Source: Paractinoplanes atraurantiacus (GTDB lineage Bacteria; Actinomycetota; Actinomycetes; Mycobacteriales; Micromonosporaceae). From it: a stretch of 64,000 bases of DNA. A model generated the notes under the pieces. That model was not told the origin of the DNA and did no database searches. It saw nothing but the letters and a program-made list of their open reading frames with translations. The stretch lies in the NCBI RefSeq assembly GCF_900215205.1, contig NZ_OBDY01000001.1:616786-680785 (forward strand), written 5' to 3'. The stretch's first letter is position 1, and every line of letters begins with the position of its first letter. Positions 8,647 through 17,697 of this stretch are shown one piece after another. The position numbers and the translations under genes are program-made.

Positions 8647-11600
8647 GTGAGCAAGCGCCCCGAGACGGCGACCGGCGTCATGTCGCGTCTCCGTCGCCCG
8701 GCCGATCGGCTGAGAGATCTGCCGATCTGGTCGAAGCTCGGCTTGATCATGTTGGTTCCCACCTTGGCGACGATCATCGTCGGCGTCAGCGGCCTGGTCG
8801 ACCACATCGAGGAAGCCAGCAACGCGGAGCGCGCGCGCAACCTAGCGGTGCTGTCGGAAGCGGCCGGTGGTCTCGTCGACCACCTGCAGAACGAACGCGC
8901 TTACGGCATCATCCTCAACGCCCAGGGCATGAGCGCGCAGGTCAAGGCAAACGCCCTCAAGGCCTACAACGGCGAGTACGCGAAGACCGACCAGGCCCGG
9001 GTGCCTTACGCGCAGCAGAAGGCGTCGCTCGACGACGTGCCCGACAAGGTCGGCACGCTGCTGCTGCGGCTCGACCGCAACCTCGAGGACCTTCCGTCCA
9101 AGCGCAGCCAGATCGCGAACCAGAAGTCCGGCTCGACGGACATCGTCGAGTCGACTTACAACCAGCTGATCAAGGACCTGCTCGCGATCCGCGACGTGTC
9201 GGCTCAGCTCTCGAACGACACGACTCTCGGTGACCACCTGCGTGCCGTCGCCGCGGTGGCCGCCGCCAAGGAATACGTCGCCCGGCAGCGCGACGTCGGC
9301 CAGGAAGTCGTCGCCCGAGGCGAACTCGCCAACGACCTGCGCCGCGACTACCTCGTGGCCGACACCGGGCTCCAGCTCGCCGGCACCACGCTCGAGTCGG
9401 TCGGCACGCAAGCCGAGGTCGACATGTTCAAGGGGCTGGAGAACACCCCGTCCGGCCGCGCGGCGACGAACCTCACCGTTCCGCTGATCAGCCTGTCCGG
9501 CGCCAACATCAAGAACATCGACTTCGACTCCGCGCAGTGGGACACCGCGATGGTGAACTACAACAAGGAGTTCCGGTCCATCGAGCAGACGATGGACGCC
9601 CAGATCGTCACCGAGGCCACCGACCTGCGCAACGACGTGAACCGGCGGGTCTTCATCGAGACCAGCATCCTGCTCGGCATGCTGCTGCTGGCCATCCTGT
9701 TCGCCTGGCTCGTCGCCCGGTCGATGGCCCGCTCGCTGCGCGAGCTGCGCCAGGGCGCCCTCTCGGTCGCCCAGTTCGGCCTGCCCCACGCGGTGAGCCG
9801 GCTGCGCGACCCGCAGCTCTCCACGTCGCTCACCCCGGCCCAGGTCGCCGACCAGATCGCCGAGCCGCTGCCGGTGCGCAGCCGCGACGAGTTCGGCCAG
9901 GTGACCGAGGCGTTCAACGCGGTTCACCTCGAGGCGGTGCGCACCGCGGCCGAGCAGGCCGCCCTGCGGGCCTCGGTCGCGACGATGTTCGTCAACCTCG
10001 CCCGCCGTTCCCAGATCCTGGTCGACCGGCTCATCGGCCACCTCGACCGGCTGGAGCGCGGCGAGGAGGACCCGGACCGGCTGGCCGAGCTGTTCCAGCT
10101 CGACCACCTCGCCACCCGAATGCGGCGTAACGACGAGAACCTCCTGGTCCTCGCCGGCGCCGACTCGACCCGTGTGCAGCGCGAGCCGGCCGCCCTGATC
10201 GACGTGCTCCGCGCCGCGCAGTCCGAGGTGGAGCACTACACCCGCATCGAGTTCGGCATGATCGACCGGGACATCGAGGTTGCGGCGCACGCCGTCAACG
10301 ACATGGTCCACCTGGTCGCCGAGCTCTTCGACAACGCGACCGCGTTCTCCCCGCCCAACTCGACGGTCATCGTCGAGGCCCGGAGCCTGGGTGACGGCGC
10401 CCTCCTGACGGTCGAGGACCGCGGCATCGGCATCAGCCGTGAGCAGCTCCGCGACCTCAACGAGCGCCTCGCCAACCCGCCGACGGTGGACGTGGCCGTC
10501 TCCCGCATGATGGGCCTGGTCGTGGTCGCCCGGCTGGCCAACCGCCACGCCGTCCGGGTCGAGCTGCGCCCGGCCGACACCGACCGGGGCACGGTGGCCG
10601 AGGTCGGCCTGCCGCTCTCGGTCCTGACCGGCGGCGCGCAGTCCGCCACCGCCGGCCGCATGCAGGCCGTCGGCGCCGGCTACGACCAGCAGGGCCGCCA
10701 GGGCATGTCCGAGCCGCTCGCGCTCGAGAGCGGCCACGGCGGATATCCGACCGGCCGCCCGTTCGACCCGAACCCGCCGATGAACAACGGCGGCATGCTC
10801 GGCACGAACGGCCGCTCGGCGCCCGCCTGGTCCGACCTGACCGGCGCGCCGTCCAACGGCGCCAACGGCTTCGGCTCCTCGAACGGCTCGCTCAACGGTC
10901 TCAACGGCGGCGGCGCCAACGGCAGCAACGGCAACGGTGGCTTCTACGGCCCCCGCAGCAACGAGCCGATCCCGCCGCTGCCCGCCGGCCCGTCCGGCCC
11001 GCCGCAGGGCTTCGACGCCCCGCGCGGTTTCGACAGCCCGCAGGCGCTCAACGGCGGCGGCCTGAACGGCTCGCCGGGCTTCGACGGTCCGCAGAGCTTC
11101 GCCGGCCCCGATGGGCTGCCGCAGCGCCGCAACGGTGACGGCTTCCAGCCCAACGGCGGCGACGCCAACGGCTTCGGCGCCACGATCCCGCGCCAGCTTC
11201 CGGCCAACCCGGAGACGCAGGGCCGCAACCCGTTCGTCCCGCCGGTCTCCGCTCCGCCGGTGCCGCCGGTGTCCGCCCCGCCGGTGCCGTCCGCGCCGCC
11301 GTACGGTGGTCCGCCGGTCTCCACCCCGCCGGCCAACGACCCGGTCTCGGCCGCGCCCCCGGCCTGGCCGCCGGTCGCCTCCGACCGCGAGCAGGGTCAC
11401 ACGCCGCACGTGCCGGAAAGCCTCGCCGCCGCCCTCGACATGACCGCCGAGCTTCCCCGGTACCGTCCGGAGCAGCGCGGTGAGCCCCAGGTCGAGCGCC
11501 CGACGAACCCGCAGACCGCGCCGATCCCGTCGTCCGCACCGCCGGCCAACCCCGTCTCGGGCACGCCCGTCTCGGCCACCCCGGTGTCCGGCGCGGCCGA

Positions 11601-12324
11601 CCAGGGCGAGTCCCAGCGAGCGGCCGCGGCCGCCCGGGCCGCCCACGAGCTGGCGGCCGCGCAAGCGGCCGAGGCGCAGGCCACCGCGGCCGCGCAGATC
11701 GCCGCGGCGCAGGCCGCGGCCCGCCAGCGCGACAACGGCCAGGGCCAGTTCGCCGACGAGACGATGGAGCTGCCGATCTTCCGGGAGCTCGAGTCGGCCT
11801 GGTTCACCACGGCCCGCCCGGCCGAGCCGTCGAAGCCGTCCTCCAACGGCATCGACGAGCCGGTCACCTCGCAGCGGATCCCCACCGGCGAGCCGGCGCG
11901 CACGCTCGGTGTGCCGCAGCAGGCGGTCTCGCCCGAGTCGCGCGACCAGACCCCCGCTACTGTTGGTGTCGGTGCCTCCAACGGCGCCGGCTCGGCCGGC
12001 GGCCCCAACGGCAGCGTCGCCACCAACCCGTGGCGCACCGCGGCCGACGAGGGCTGGCAGGCCGCGCAGGCGGCGGCGGAGGCTCGGGTGGACACCACGA
12101 CCACCGCGGGTCTGCCCAAGCGCACGCCGATGGCGCAGCTCGTTCCCGGTGGTGTCGACCGGGGCAGTGACCCCGCTCAGCGCCGCACCCCCGAGGGCGT
12201 TCGCGGGCTCCTGTCCGCGTACCACCGTGGTGTACAGCGCGGCCGCACCAAAGAATCGACCAACCCGGAGGAGACTCCGGGAGGGCAGCAGTCCTCGCAG
12301 GCTGGCAAGGAGCATGAGGCATGA
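8647..12324 (+). CDS. cvnA: Conservon sensor histidine kinase with nitrate-sensor-like domain (CvnA type)
   Basis: 1225 residues. Order: cytoplasmic start; membrane helix ~25-50; external NIT-like four-helix domain ~60-330; second membrane helix ~345-365 ([17 protein letters not shown]); HAMP; helical dimer region with candidate phospho-acceptor H487 in QLDHLATRM; HATPase domain with the N-box ELFDNATAF (N563) and G-box EDRGIGIS; then ~560 residues of Gly/Asn/Pro-rich linker and a conserved C-terminal module (SAWFT, AGLPKR, LVPG, YHRG). GTG 8647 is preceded by AGGAGG at eight bases, so the ATG 30 bases upstream is rejected. Stop overlaps cvnB (ATGA). In Streptomyces, conservons act like a membrane G-protein system controlling development or secondary metabolism. 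Confidence 0.92.
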   Translation: MSKRPETATGVMSRLRRPADRLRDLPIWSKLGLIMLVPTLATIIVGVSGLVDHIEEASNAERARNLAVLSEAAGGLVDHLQNERAYGIILNAQGMSAQVKANALKAYNGEYAKTDQARVPYAQQKASLDDVPDKVGTLLLRLDRNLEDLPSKRSQIANQKSGSTDIVESTYNQLIKDLLAIRDVSAQLSNDTTLGDHLRAVAAVAAAKEYVARQRDVGQEVVARGELANDLRRDYLVADTGLQLAGTTLESVGTQAEVDMFKGLENTPSGRAATNLTVPLISLSGANIKNIDFDSAQWDTAMVNYNKEFRSIEQTMDAQIVTEATDLRNDVNRRVFIETSILLGMLLLAILFAWLVARSMARSLRELRQGALSVAQFGLPHAVSRLRDPQLSTSLTPAQVADQIAEPLPVRSRDEFGQVTEAFNAVHLEAVRTAAEQAALRASVATMFVNLARRSQILVDRLIGHLDRLERGEEDPDRLAELFQLDHLATRMRRNDENLLVLAGADSTRVQREPAALIDVLRAAQSEVEHYTRIEFGMIDRDIEVAAHAVNDMVHLVAELFDNATAFSPPNSTVIVEARSLGDGALLTVEDRGIGISREQLRDLNERLANPPTVDVAVSRMMGLVVVARLANRHAVRVELRPADTDRGTVAEVGLPLSVLTGGAQSATAGRMQAVGAGYDQQGRQGMSEPLALESGHGGYPTGRPFDPNPPMNNGGMLGTNGRSAPAWSDLTGAPSNGANGFGSSNGSLNGLNGGGANGSNGNGGFYGPRSNEPIPPLPAGPSGPPQGFDAPRGFDSPQALNGGGLNGSPGFDGPQSFAGPDGLPQRRNGDGFQPNGGDANGFGATIPRQLPANPETQGRNPFVPPVSAPPVPPVSAPPVPSAPPYGGPPVSTPPANDPVSAAPPAWPPVASDREQGHTPHVPESLAAALDMTAELPRYRPEQRGEPQVERPTNPQTAPIPSSAPPANPVSGTPVSATPVSGAADQGESQRAAAAARAAHELAAAQAAEAQATAAAQIAAAQAAARQRDNGQGQFADETMELPIFRELESAWFTTARPAEPSKPSSNGIDEPVTSQRIPTGEPARTLGVPQQAVSPESRDQTPATVGVGASNGAGSAGGPNGSVATNPWRTAADEGWQAAQAAAEARVDTTTTAGLPKRTPMAQLVPGGVDRGSDPAQRRTPEGVRGLLSAYHRGVQRGRTKESTNPEETPGGQQSSQAGKEHEA

Positions 12325-12725
12325 CATCTACGCAGGATCTCGGTTGGCTTCTGGCCAACTTCGCCGACCGCGTTCCCGGAGTCGCGCATGCGATCGCGGT
12401 CTCCGCTGACGGTCTGCTCCTGGCGGCCTCGCGGGACCTTCCGCGGGACCGCGCCGATCAGCTGGCGGCAATCGCCTCCGGCCTTGTGAGCCTCACCCAG
12501 GGCGCCGCGCGGTGCTTCGAGGGTGGCGCTGTTCTTCAGACGGTCGTCGAGATGGACAACGGGTTCCTCTTCCTGATGTCGATCTCCGACGGCTCCTCGT
12601 TCGCGGTGCTCGCGGCTCGTAGCTGCGACGTCGGCCAGGTGGGCTACGAGATGGCCCTCCTCGTCGACCGCGTCGGTGAGGCGCTGACCCCCGCACCGCG
12701 TTCCGCGGCCGGGGTGCTCGGCTGA
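12321..12725 (+). CDS. cvnB: Roadblock/LC7 domain protein (CvnB type)
   Basis: 134 residues, a single roadblock/LC7 (longin-like) domain covering most of the chain. Typical features are the N-terminal helix with [15 protein letters not shown], the strand [14 protein letters not shown], the Gly-rich [12 protein letters not shown] and the strand [19 protein letters not shown]. Such proteins bind and regulate the small GTPase of the operon (as MglB does for MglA). ATG 12321 overlaps the cvnA stop by four bases, so the two are co-translated. It is the second gene of the cvnABCD conservon. Confidence 0.92.
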   Translation: MTSTQDLGWLLANFADRVPGVAHAIAVSADGLLLAASRDLPRDRADQLAAIASGLVSLTQGAARCFEGGAVLQTVVEMDNGFLFLMSISDGSSFAVLAARSCDVGQVGYEMALLVDRVGEALTPAPRSAAGVLG

Positions 12726-12810
12726 ACGGGCAGTGGGCCGGGGCACTCGGCCGCTGTTCAAAGCTTTGACGACAAGAGACACTTCTAAGGGTTCGAGGAA
12801 GGGGTGAGCG

Positions 12811-13197
12811 GTGACGATGCCCGAACGCGATGAGCCGACCGGTGCACTAGTCAGACCGTACGCCGTGACCCGCGGTCGGACCCGGCCGAAGCTTGAGATA
12901 GCGCTGGAAGCGCTGGTCGAGACAACCGTCCGCGGGCGTTCGGGAATGTCCCGCGGCGGGCAGGGTGGAAGCGAGCATCAGTACATCGCGGCGATGTGCG
13001 ACGGCGGCCGAGTTCAGTCGCTGGCCGAGATCGCCGCACGCATGCAACTGCCGCTCGGTGTGGCACGTGTCATCGTCGCCGACATGGCCCATGACGGCCT
13101 GGTCTCGGTGTACGAGCCCACCTCGCTGGAAGACGAGACCGACGCGGTAGGCACGGAACTGCTGGAAAGGGTGCTGAGTGGACTTCGCAGGCTCTGA
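12811..13197 (+). CDS. cvnC: DUF742 protein (CvnC type)
   Basis: 128 residues, DUF742 family. RPYAVTRGRTRP near the N-terminus and a winged-helix-like part (VQSLAEIAARMQLPLGVARV, VSVYEP) are the family hallmarks. The role in conservons is unproven; the winged-helix look suggests a scaffold or DNA-contact part. GAGGAAGGGG lies upstream of GTG 12811, and ATG 12817 is a close alternative. An 85-base gap separates it from cvnB, the only real gap in the operon, while its 3' end overlaps cvnD by 20 bases. Confidence 0.9.
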   Translation: MTMPERDEPTGALVRPYAVTRGRTRPKLEIALEALVETTVRGRSGMSRGGQGGSEHQYIAAMCDGGRVQSLAEIAARMQLPLGVARVIVADMAHDGLVSVYEPTSLEDETDAVGTELLERVLSGLRRL

Positions 13198-13786
13198 CAT
13201 GTCGCCCCGTCCCTCCGCGGGACGGGTTACATCGGCGAAGATTGTCATCGCCGGTGGATTCGGCGTTGGCAAGACGACGCTCGTCGGGTCGGTTTCCGAG
13301 ATCACCCCGCTGACGACCGAGGCCATCATGACCTCGGCCGGCGTGGGGGTCGACGACAACCGGCAGGTGCCGGGCAAGATGACGACCACCGGCGCCATGG
13401 ACTTCGGCCGGATCAGCATCGACCGTGACCTGATCCTCTATCTGTTCGGTACCCCCGGCCAGACGCGGTTCTGGTTCATGTGGGACGAGCTGGTCCGGGG
13501 CGCGATCGGTGCCGTGGTCATGGTGGACACGCGTCGGCTCGCCGACTGCTTCGCCGCCATCGACTTCTTCGAGCACCGCCGCCTGCCGTACCTGGTGGCG
13601 ATCAACTGCTTCGACGGCATGCAGTATCACAACGCTCAGGACGTTCGGGACGCGCTGGCGATCTCGAGTGACGTCCCGGTGGTGAGCTGCGACGCCCGCA
13701 ACCGTGAGTCGACGAAAAACGTCCTCATCTCCCTCGTGGAGTATGTGCTGACGATGCGTCGCACGCGCGCGGTAGCGCCCGCCTGA
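13178..13786 (+). CDS. cvnD: Conservon GTPase (CvnD type)
   Basis: 202 residues, Ras-like P-loop GTPase of the conservon type. P-loop G26-GFGVGKTT34; switch region with TTTGAMDFG; a glycine of the G3 loop in LFGTPGQTRFWFMWDE; base-recognition region VAINCFDG instead of the classical NKxD, a normal deviation in this family. It is thought to cycle between GDP and GTP under control of the kinase-like CvnA and roadblock CvnB. GTG 13178 lies inside the end of cvnC (20-base overlap). The operon closes with a strong hairpin 10 bases after the stop. Confidence 0.92.
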   Translation: MDFAGSDMSPRPSAGRVTSAKIVIAGGFGVGKTTLVGSVSEITPLTTEAIMTSAGVGVDDNRQVPGKMTTTGAMDFGRISIDRDLILYLFGTPGQTRFWFMWDELVRGAIGAVVMVDTRRLADCFAAIDFFEHRRLPYLVAINCFDGMQYHNAQDVRDALAISSDVPVVSCDARNRESTKNVLISLVEYVLTMRRTRAVAPA

Positions 13787-13795
13787 CGATCGGTT

Positions 13796-13829
13796 GAAGC
13801 CCCGCTCCGCTGAGTCGGAGCGGGGCTTC
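13796..13829. terminator. Hairpin terminator after the conservon operon
   Basis: Perfect 14-bp arms at 13796-13809 and 13816-13829 around a 6-base loop (ctgagt). The stem is very GC-rich and only a short T pair follows, as usual for actinomycete terminators. Confidence 0.85.
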
Positions 13830-13883
13830 TGCATGCTCGAATTCGGTTGCGGCAGTGCCCGCCAGCGCCGATGATCGTCGATC

Positions 13884-14984
13884 GTGCGCACCTTCCTCAC
13901 GCTTGGTGATGTGTCCGATGTGGTGGCCGAAGCGCTGGGCGGTCCGCCGGTCGCGCTCGACCGGCTGACCGGGGGCACGAAGAAGGGCGTCTACCGGCTG
14001 CGGCGCGGCGACGGCACCACGGCGATCCTGTACGTGTGGGCGGACAACGAGAACTACTGGCCGCCGTCGGTGACAGTGCCGGACGACCCGTTCACGGACG
14101 CGTCCGGGCTGGAACTGTTCGTGGCCAACCACGCGGCGCTGGCGACCGCGGGCGTCCGCGTACCCCACCTGCTGTGGCTCGACCGAGACGCTGGCTTGGC
14201 TCTCGTCGAGGACGTGCGTGGCGAGAAGCTCGAGGCGCTGATGGAGCGCAACCCCGAGGCGGCCGAGGCGCCGTTGGCCGAGCTCGGCAACTCCCTGCGG
14301 CGCATGCACACCACAACCGCCCCGCGCTGGGGCCGGCTCATCCCCGCGACCCGGCCGAATCCACTGTCCGCGGCGCCCTTTTCCGCGGCGCTAGCTCTCG
14401 CGGACCCACTTTCCACGGCCCCATCTCTCGCCGGCCCATCTCCCGCAGGCGCGCCTTCCGTGGGCGTGCCTCCTACAACCTCACCTCCCGCATCCCTGGG
14501 GGACATTTCGGGCGGGCGGTCGGCGCAGGATGTCATTCTCGATCGGGCGCTCGGGCATCTCCGGCTGGTGGAGCCTCGGGACGGGCGGCTGGCCGAGGCT
14601 GGACCGCGGATCGAGGAGCATCTGCGGCGGCTTCACGGGGCGGTGCGGGCCCGGTCGACGTATGGGCTGGTGCACGGGGAGCTGGGGCCGGATCACGTGC
14701 TGATCGGGCCGGATGGGGAACCCGTGATGATCGATATCGAAGGGCTGACGTACTTCGACGTCGAATGGGAGCATGCCTTTCTGCAACTGCGCTTCGGGGA
14801 GTCGTACGACCGGTTGAAGCCTGTCGAACTTGACCTTGATCGTCTTGAGTTTTATCGGTATGCGCAGGTGCTGGCGCTCATCGAGGGGCCGCTGCGGATC
14901 GCCGAGACCGACTTTCCCGAGCGCGACTGGATGCTCCAGCTGGCCGAGTGGAACATCGCGAAGGCGCTGGACCTACCCGAGTAG
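13884..14984 (+). CDS. Aminoglycoside phosphotransferase-family kinase
   Basis: 366 residues, APH/choline-kinase fold. N-lobe: GGTKKGVYRL nucleotide loop near residue 30, AILYVWADN strand. C-lobe: catalytic loop H264-G-E266-LGPDH271 and metal loop IDIEGL, then FDVEWEHAFL. In most relatives the loop reads HGD....N; here Asp is Glu and Asn is His. I recall actinomycete relatives with the same loop, so this may be a subfamily rather than decay. About 45 residues rich in Ala, Pro and Ser (roughly 160-208) interrupt the C-lobe. The substrate is unknown; antibiotic modification should not be assumed. Start GTG 13884; its 3' end overlaps the DUF2000 gene by 12 bases. Confidence 0.75.
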   Translation: MRTFLTLGDVSDVVAEALGGPPVALDRLTGGTKKGVYRLRRGDGTTAILYVWADNENYWPPSVTVPDDPFTDASGLELFVANHAALATAGVRVPHLLWLDRDAGLALVEDVRGEKLEALMERNPEAAEAPLAELGNSLRRMHTTTAPRWGRLIPATRPNPLSAAPFSAALALADPLSTAPSLAGPSPAGAPSVGVPPTTSPPASLGDISGGRSAQDVILDRALGHLRLVEPRDGRLAEAGPRIEEHLRRLHGAVRARSTYGLVHGELGPDHVLIGPDGEPVMIDIEGLTYFDVEWEHAFLQLRFGESYDRLKPVELDLDRLEFYRYAQVLALIEGPLRIAETDFPERDWMLQLAEWNIAKALDLPE

Positions 14985-15431
14985 CGGCAGCTTGCCGACG
15001 ATCTTGTCGAGCGGGTTGCGCGGGCCGACGATGCTGACCGCGTAGTAGTCCAAGTCGTCGGCGCCGGTCTCCTTCACGGCGTCGAGATATTCGGCGTAGA
15101 CGCGGGTGTGCTGGGCCGCGGCCGGCATGTCGGCCACGAAGAAGTCGGCGCGGGCGGCGGCCTTCCGGCGAACCGTCCGCAAGGTCTCCGCGTCGGCGGC
15201 CAGCACGGTGCAGCCCAGCCACGGCAGGCCCGGATGGGTGCCGCCGTCGGCGTCGACCGCGTCGTCGCCCAGCAGGCCCTCCACGGCCCGTGAAGTGGCG
15301 GCGGCCGTGCAGATCGCCGCGTTGGCCGCACGGCCCGGCGCCAAGCCGGCGTCGACCACCACGACCCATTTGAGCCGGGCGGCGCGGGTGGGTGCGCCCT
15401 GGTCGATCTCCTCCGCGGTAAATCCGATCAT
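14973..15431 (-). CDS. DUF2000 domain-containing protein
   Basis: 152 residues, DUF2000 family (fold related to peptidyl-tRNA hydrolase 2). The typical start KWVVVVDAGLAPGRAANAA and the ending YAVSIVGPRNPLDKIVGKL are both visible. Members are small cytoplasmic proteins of unknown function, often beside Lrp- or AraC-type regulators. That is the case here: an Lrp/AsnC regulator is transcribed away from it across a 99-base gap, so it is the likely target of that regulator. Confidence 0.8.
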   Translation of the reverse strand: MIGFTAEEIDQGAPTRAARLKWVVVVDAGLAPGRAANAAICTAAATSRAVEGLLGDDAVDADGGTHPGLPWLGCTVLAADAETLRTVRRKAAARADFFVADMPAAAQHTRVYAEYLDAVKETGADDLDYYAVSIVGPRNPLDKIVGKLPLLG

Positions 15432-15469
15432 CGCTTCATCCGTTCTTGTGCCGGTTGCTCTGTCAAAAT

Positions 15470-15496
15470 GCTAGGCAGATATAAGGTAGCTCGGCA
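15470..15496. promoter_or_regulatory. Shared DUF2000/Lrp promoter region with GCTNGGCA repeats
   Basis: Two copies of GCT(A/C)GGCA start 19 bases apart (15470-15477, 15489-15496), about two helical turns, which suits an Lrp-type dimer or octamer. TATAAG at 15480-15485, between them, is a plausible -10 for the Lrp gene, so binding would block it. Confidence 0.45.
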
Positions 15497-15530
15497 ATTG
15501 ATCCGTACTAATCTCGGAAAGAGGTCCGTA

Positions 15531-15995
15531 ATGGCGGATCTGGACGAACTTGATACGGCGATCCTCCGCGAGTTGCAGGCGGATGCACGGAAAACCAACC
15601 GGGAGGTCGCGGCCGCCGTCGGCGTCTCGGCGACCACCGCCCTCGACCGCACCCGGGCCCTGCGCCGCCGCGGCATCATCCGCGGCGCCATCCTCGACGT
15701 CGACCTGCCGGCCATCGGCCGCCCGGTGCAGGCGCTCATCGCCGTCCGCATCCGCCCGCCGTCCCGGCGCAACATCGAGGCGTTCCGCGAATGGGTCAGC
15801 GCCCTGCCCGACACCCTCGGCGTCTACGTGACGACCGGCAGCGAAGACTTCATCGTGCACGTGGCGGTGCCGGACAACGACAGCCTCTACGCGTTCGTCA
15901 TCGACCGGCTCACCGAAAGACCTGAGGTCGCCGACGTACGCACATCGATCGTCTACGAGCACATCCGGAACAACCGGATCGCGCCGATGGGCTGA
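15531..15995 (+). CDS. Lrp/AsnC family transcriptional regulator
   Basis: 154 residues. Helix-turn-helix in residues ~4-50 (LDELDTAILRELQADARKTN, then a recognition helix with VSATTALDRTRALRRRGII) and an RAM ligand-binding domain in ~70-150 (VQALIAVRI, VYVTTGSEDFIVHVAV). ATG 15531 is preceded by GAAAGAGG at a good distance; upstream in-frame starts are not supported. Lrp-type proteins usually respond to an amino acid and control a divergent neighbour plus their own gene; the neighbour here encodes a DUF2000 protein. Confidence 0.9.
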   Translation: MADLDELDTAILRELQADARKTNREVAAAVGVSATTALDRTRALRRRGIIRGAILDVDLPAIGRPVQALIAVRIRPPSRRNIEAFREWVSALPDTLGVYVTTGSEDFIVHVAVPDNDSLYAFVIDRLTERPEVADVRTSIVYEHIRNNRIAPMG

Positions 15996-16013
15996 TGGCG
16001 GCAGCATGGGGAC

Positions 16014-16661
16014 ATGACTGTGCTGAACGGTAGGCAGATCGCGGAGGAGAAGCTCGACGGCTGGGTCTACGTGCCGGGTGGCTTGCAGACCCGCATCCGC
16101 ACCGGCGACTTCGCCACCGGCCTGAAAATCGTGAACGCCATCGGTGAGGTCGCCGAACGCATGAACCACCACCCCGACCTCACGCTGCGCTACACGGAAG
16201 TCGACGTGCGGCTGACCAGCCACGACGCCCGCGGCGTGACCCAGCGCGACATCCGCCTGGCCCGCGCCGTCTCCTCGATCGTCTCCGGGGCCGGCGTACG
16301 CATGGAGAGCGCGAGCGTCTCCCGGCTGGAATGGGCTCTGGACTCACCGGCGTACACGTCGGTGAGGCCGTTCTGGGCCGCCATCATGGCCATGGAGACA
16401 CCGGAGGGCCAGGAGGACCTGGTCGACCCGGCGGACGTGCACCCGGCGATCTGGTTCCAGGAGTCCGGCTCCGAGGAGCCGAGGCAGCGCTGGCACCCCG
16501 ACATCTGGCTGGAGCCGGCCCAGGTCCAGCCACGCATCGACGCTGCCGTGGCGGCGGGCGGCACCCTGGTCAGCGACGCCGAGGCCCCCGCGTTCTGGGT
16601 CCTGGCCGACCCCGAGGGCAACAGGGTGTGCCTTTGCACCTGGCAGGACCGCCAGGGCTGA
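16014..16661 (+). CDS. Pterin-4a-carbinolamine dehydratase fused to a VOC (glyoxalase-like) domain
   Basis: 215 residues, two domains. Residues ~1-97 are a pterin-4a-carbinolamine dehydratase: the active-site N51-H-H-P-D55, then YTEVDVRLTSHD and the following helix. Residues ~100-215 are a glyoxalase-like (VOC) domain: AIMAMETPEGQED, AIWFQES, RWHPDIWLEP, VLADPEGNRVCLCTW. The first domain dehydrates 4a-hydroxytetrahydropterin; the second could bind a small ligand or metal but its substrate is unknown. This fusion is seen in actinomycetes. The gene ends at a hairpin facing the I36 gene. Confidence 0.85.
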   Translation: MTVLNGRQIAEEKLDGWVYVPGGLQTRIRTGDFATGLKIVNAIGEVAERMNHHPDLTLRYTEVDVRLTSHDARGVTQRDIRLARAVSSIVSGAGVRMESASVSRLEWALDSPAYTSVRPFWAAIMAMETPEGQEDLVDPADVHPAIWFQESGSEEPRQRWHPDIWLEPAQVQPRIDAAVAAGGTLVSDAEAPAFWVLADPEGNRVCLCTWQDRQG

Positions 16662-16666
16662 CCCGG

Positions 16667-16706
16667 CCGCCGATGTGCCAGGCCGTCACGGCGGGCACAT
16701 CGGCGG
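16667..16706. terminator. Bidirectional hairpin between convergent genes
   Basis: Perfect 13-bp arms at 16667-16679 and 16694-16706 around a 14-base loop, between the stop codons of the dehydratase-VOC gene and the I36 inhibitor gene. Confidence 0.75.
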
Positions 16707-16724
16707 AAGGCTCAGGACTGCTTA

Positions 16725-17153
16725 TCAGTATTGCACGAGTTTGTAGCTGCCGAAGGCGCGATAATAGCCCTCTGTGGAAAGGTTCGGAACATTCGTGCCG
16801 AACCCGAGGGGAATGCTGTAGCTGCCCGTTCCGGTGCAGTCATTTCTGTCGTAGAGAATGATGCCATAGCTCTTGCTCGGTGATTTATCTATGTAACTCG
16901 CGGAAGCGTTGTCGACCACGTAACCGTCGGTAAATGTGCTGTTGGCGTAGTTCCAGCAGACATTCTTGGAGGTGGTCGCGGGGTTGATTTGCCAGCGTCC
17001 AGCACCCCAGTTGATGTGGTGGAAGAGGCAGAACAGGCCCGACGGGCAATCCGCGGCCGCAGCTTGCGCTGGCGTGGCCGAAACCAGCGTTCCTGTCATT
17101 ATTGTCAGGAGAGCGGCGGCCGAGATCAGCATTCTCTTCAACATGGACGGCAC
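16725..17153 (-). CDS. Secreted peptidase inhibitor family I36-like protein
   Basis: 142 residues. A classical Sec signal peptide (KR followed by a hydrophobic core, then ATPAQA-A cleavage site near residue 32) precedes a small beta-rich domain with four visible cysteines (DCPSGLFC, NVCWNY, NDCTG), aromatic WGAGRW and YDRNDC. This matches the I36 family, named for the Streptomyces metalloproteinase inhibitor SMPI; many members may simply be small extracellular beta/gamma-crystallin-like proteins. GTG 17153 is chosen because GAAAGGG lies six bases upstream; ATG 17144 is the alternative. Codons are notably richer in A/T at third positions than neighbours, a sign of recent acquisition or weak selection. 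Confidence 0.8.
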   Translation of the reverse strand: MPSMLKRMLISAAALLTIMTGTLVSATPAQAAAADCPSGLFCLFHHINWGAGRWQINPATTSKNVCWNYANSTFTDGYVVDNASASYIDKSPSKSYGIILYDRNDCTGTGSYSIPLGFGTNVPNLSTEGYYRAFGSYKLVQY

Positions 17154-17649
17154 GTAATACCCTTTCTCGGGCTGAACGATTCCGGCTGGACCGGGCCCCA
17201 GTACGGCCGCTAGATTCATGCTAATTGATGTCTGAGCTACCGGCCAGAGCAATTTTGACCAGCGCTGAAGAGTCCGGTTCGGGGCGCTGGGAAGCGGGAA
17301 GCAGCATTGAGCAGCTCTCCAACACGCTTCGCTGGCGACCTCGACCCGGAGGCCGGCCACTCCTCGGCGTCCTCCAGTGTGGAGCGGCCGGCGTTAGCTG
17401 TGGCGTGACTGGGGGAGAGCGCTCAGGGCTGCCCTTGACGGCAGGCGAAGAGGTCGTAGTCGCTCCGCAATGAGCCACTTACAACCCGGGGCCGCTGATC
17501 GATGAGGGCGAAGCTCCAGGCCAGGAGCCGTACTACCCTACGGCTTGAGCAAACGCCGCTGAAGCGGCGCGGCCTCCGGCCGAAGCTTCACGCCTGCGGA
17601 AGGCCGTCAGGCGGGCGCTTGCGAAGATCAGCGCTTCAGGCAAGCGAAA
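17154..17649. other. Gene-free region upstream of the I36 gene with clustered short palindromes
   Basis: About 500 bases. Several open frames exist but none has a start with a ribosome binding site or recognisable product. The part nearest 17153 must hold the promoter of the I36 gene. At 17545-17650 there is a cluster of short inverted repeats (for example GCCGCTgaAGCGGC and CGGCCtCCGGCCG-like pairs), so a structured RNA is possible but not shown. Confidence 0.45.
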
Positions 17650-17687
17650 GGCCGGTGCGATCGGAGAGTCTCCCGATCGCACCGGCC
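17650..17687. terminator. Strong hairpin terminator of the IS110-like operon
   Basis: Perfect 15-bp arms at 17650-17664 and 17673-17687 with an 8-base loop (agagtctc), 11 bases past the stop codon of the minus-strand gene. Confidence 0.85.
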
Positions 17688-17697
17688 TGCGGCGTTG

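Noticed and set aside
8842..12327. 1161-codon open frame antisense to cvnA
   Set aside because: Mirror frame caused by high GC at third positions; composition is Arg/Gly/Ala-rich nonsense, with no domain, and the plus frame is a clear histidine kinase.
17225..17473. Possible 82-residue protein in the gene-free region
   Set aside because: No ribosome binding site, atypical codon use, and no resemblance to a known family.
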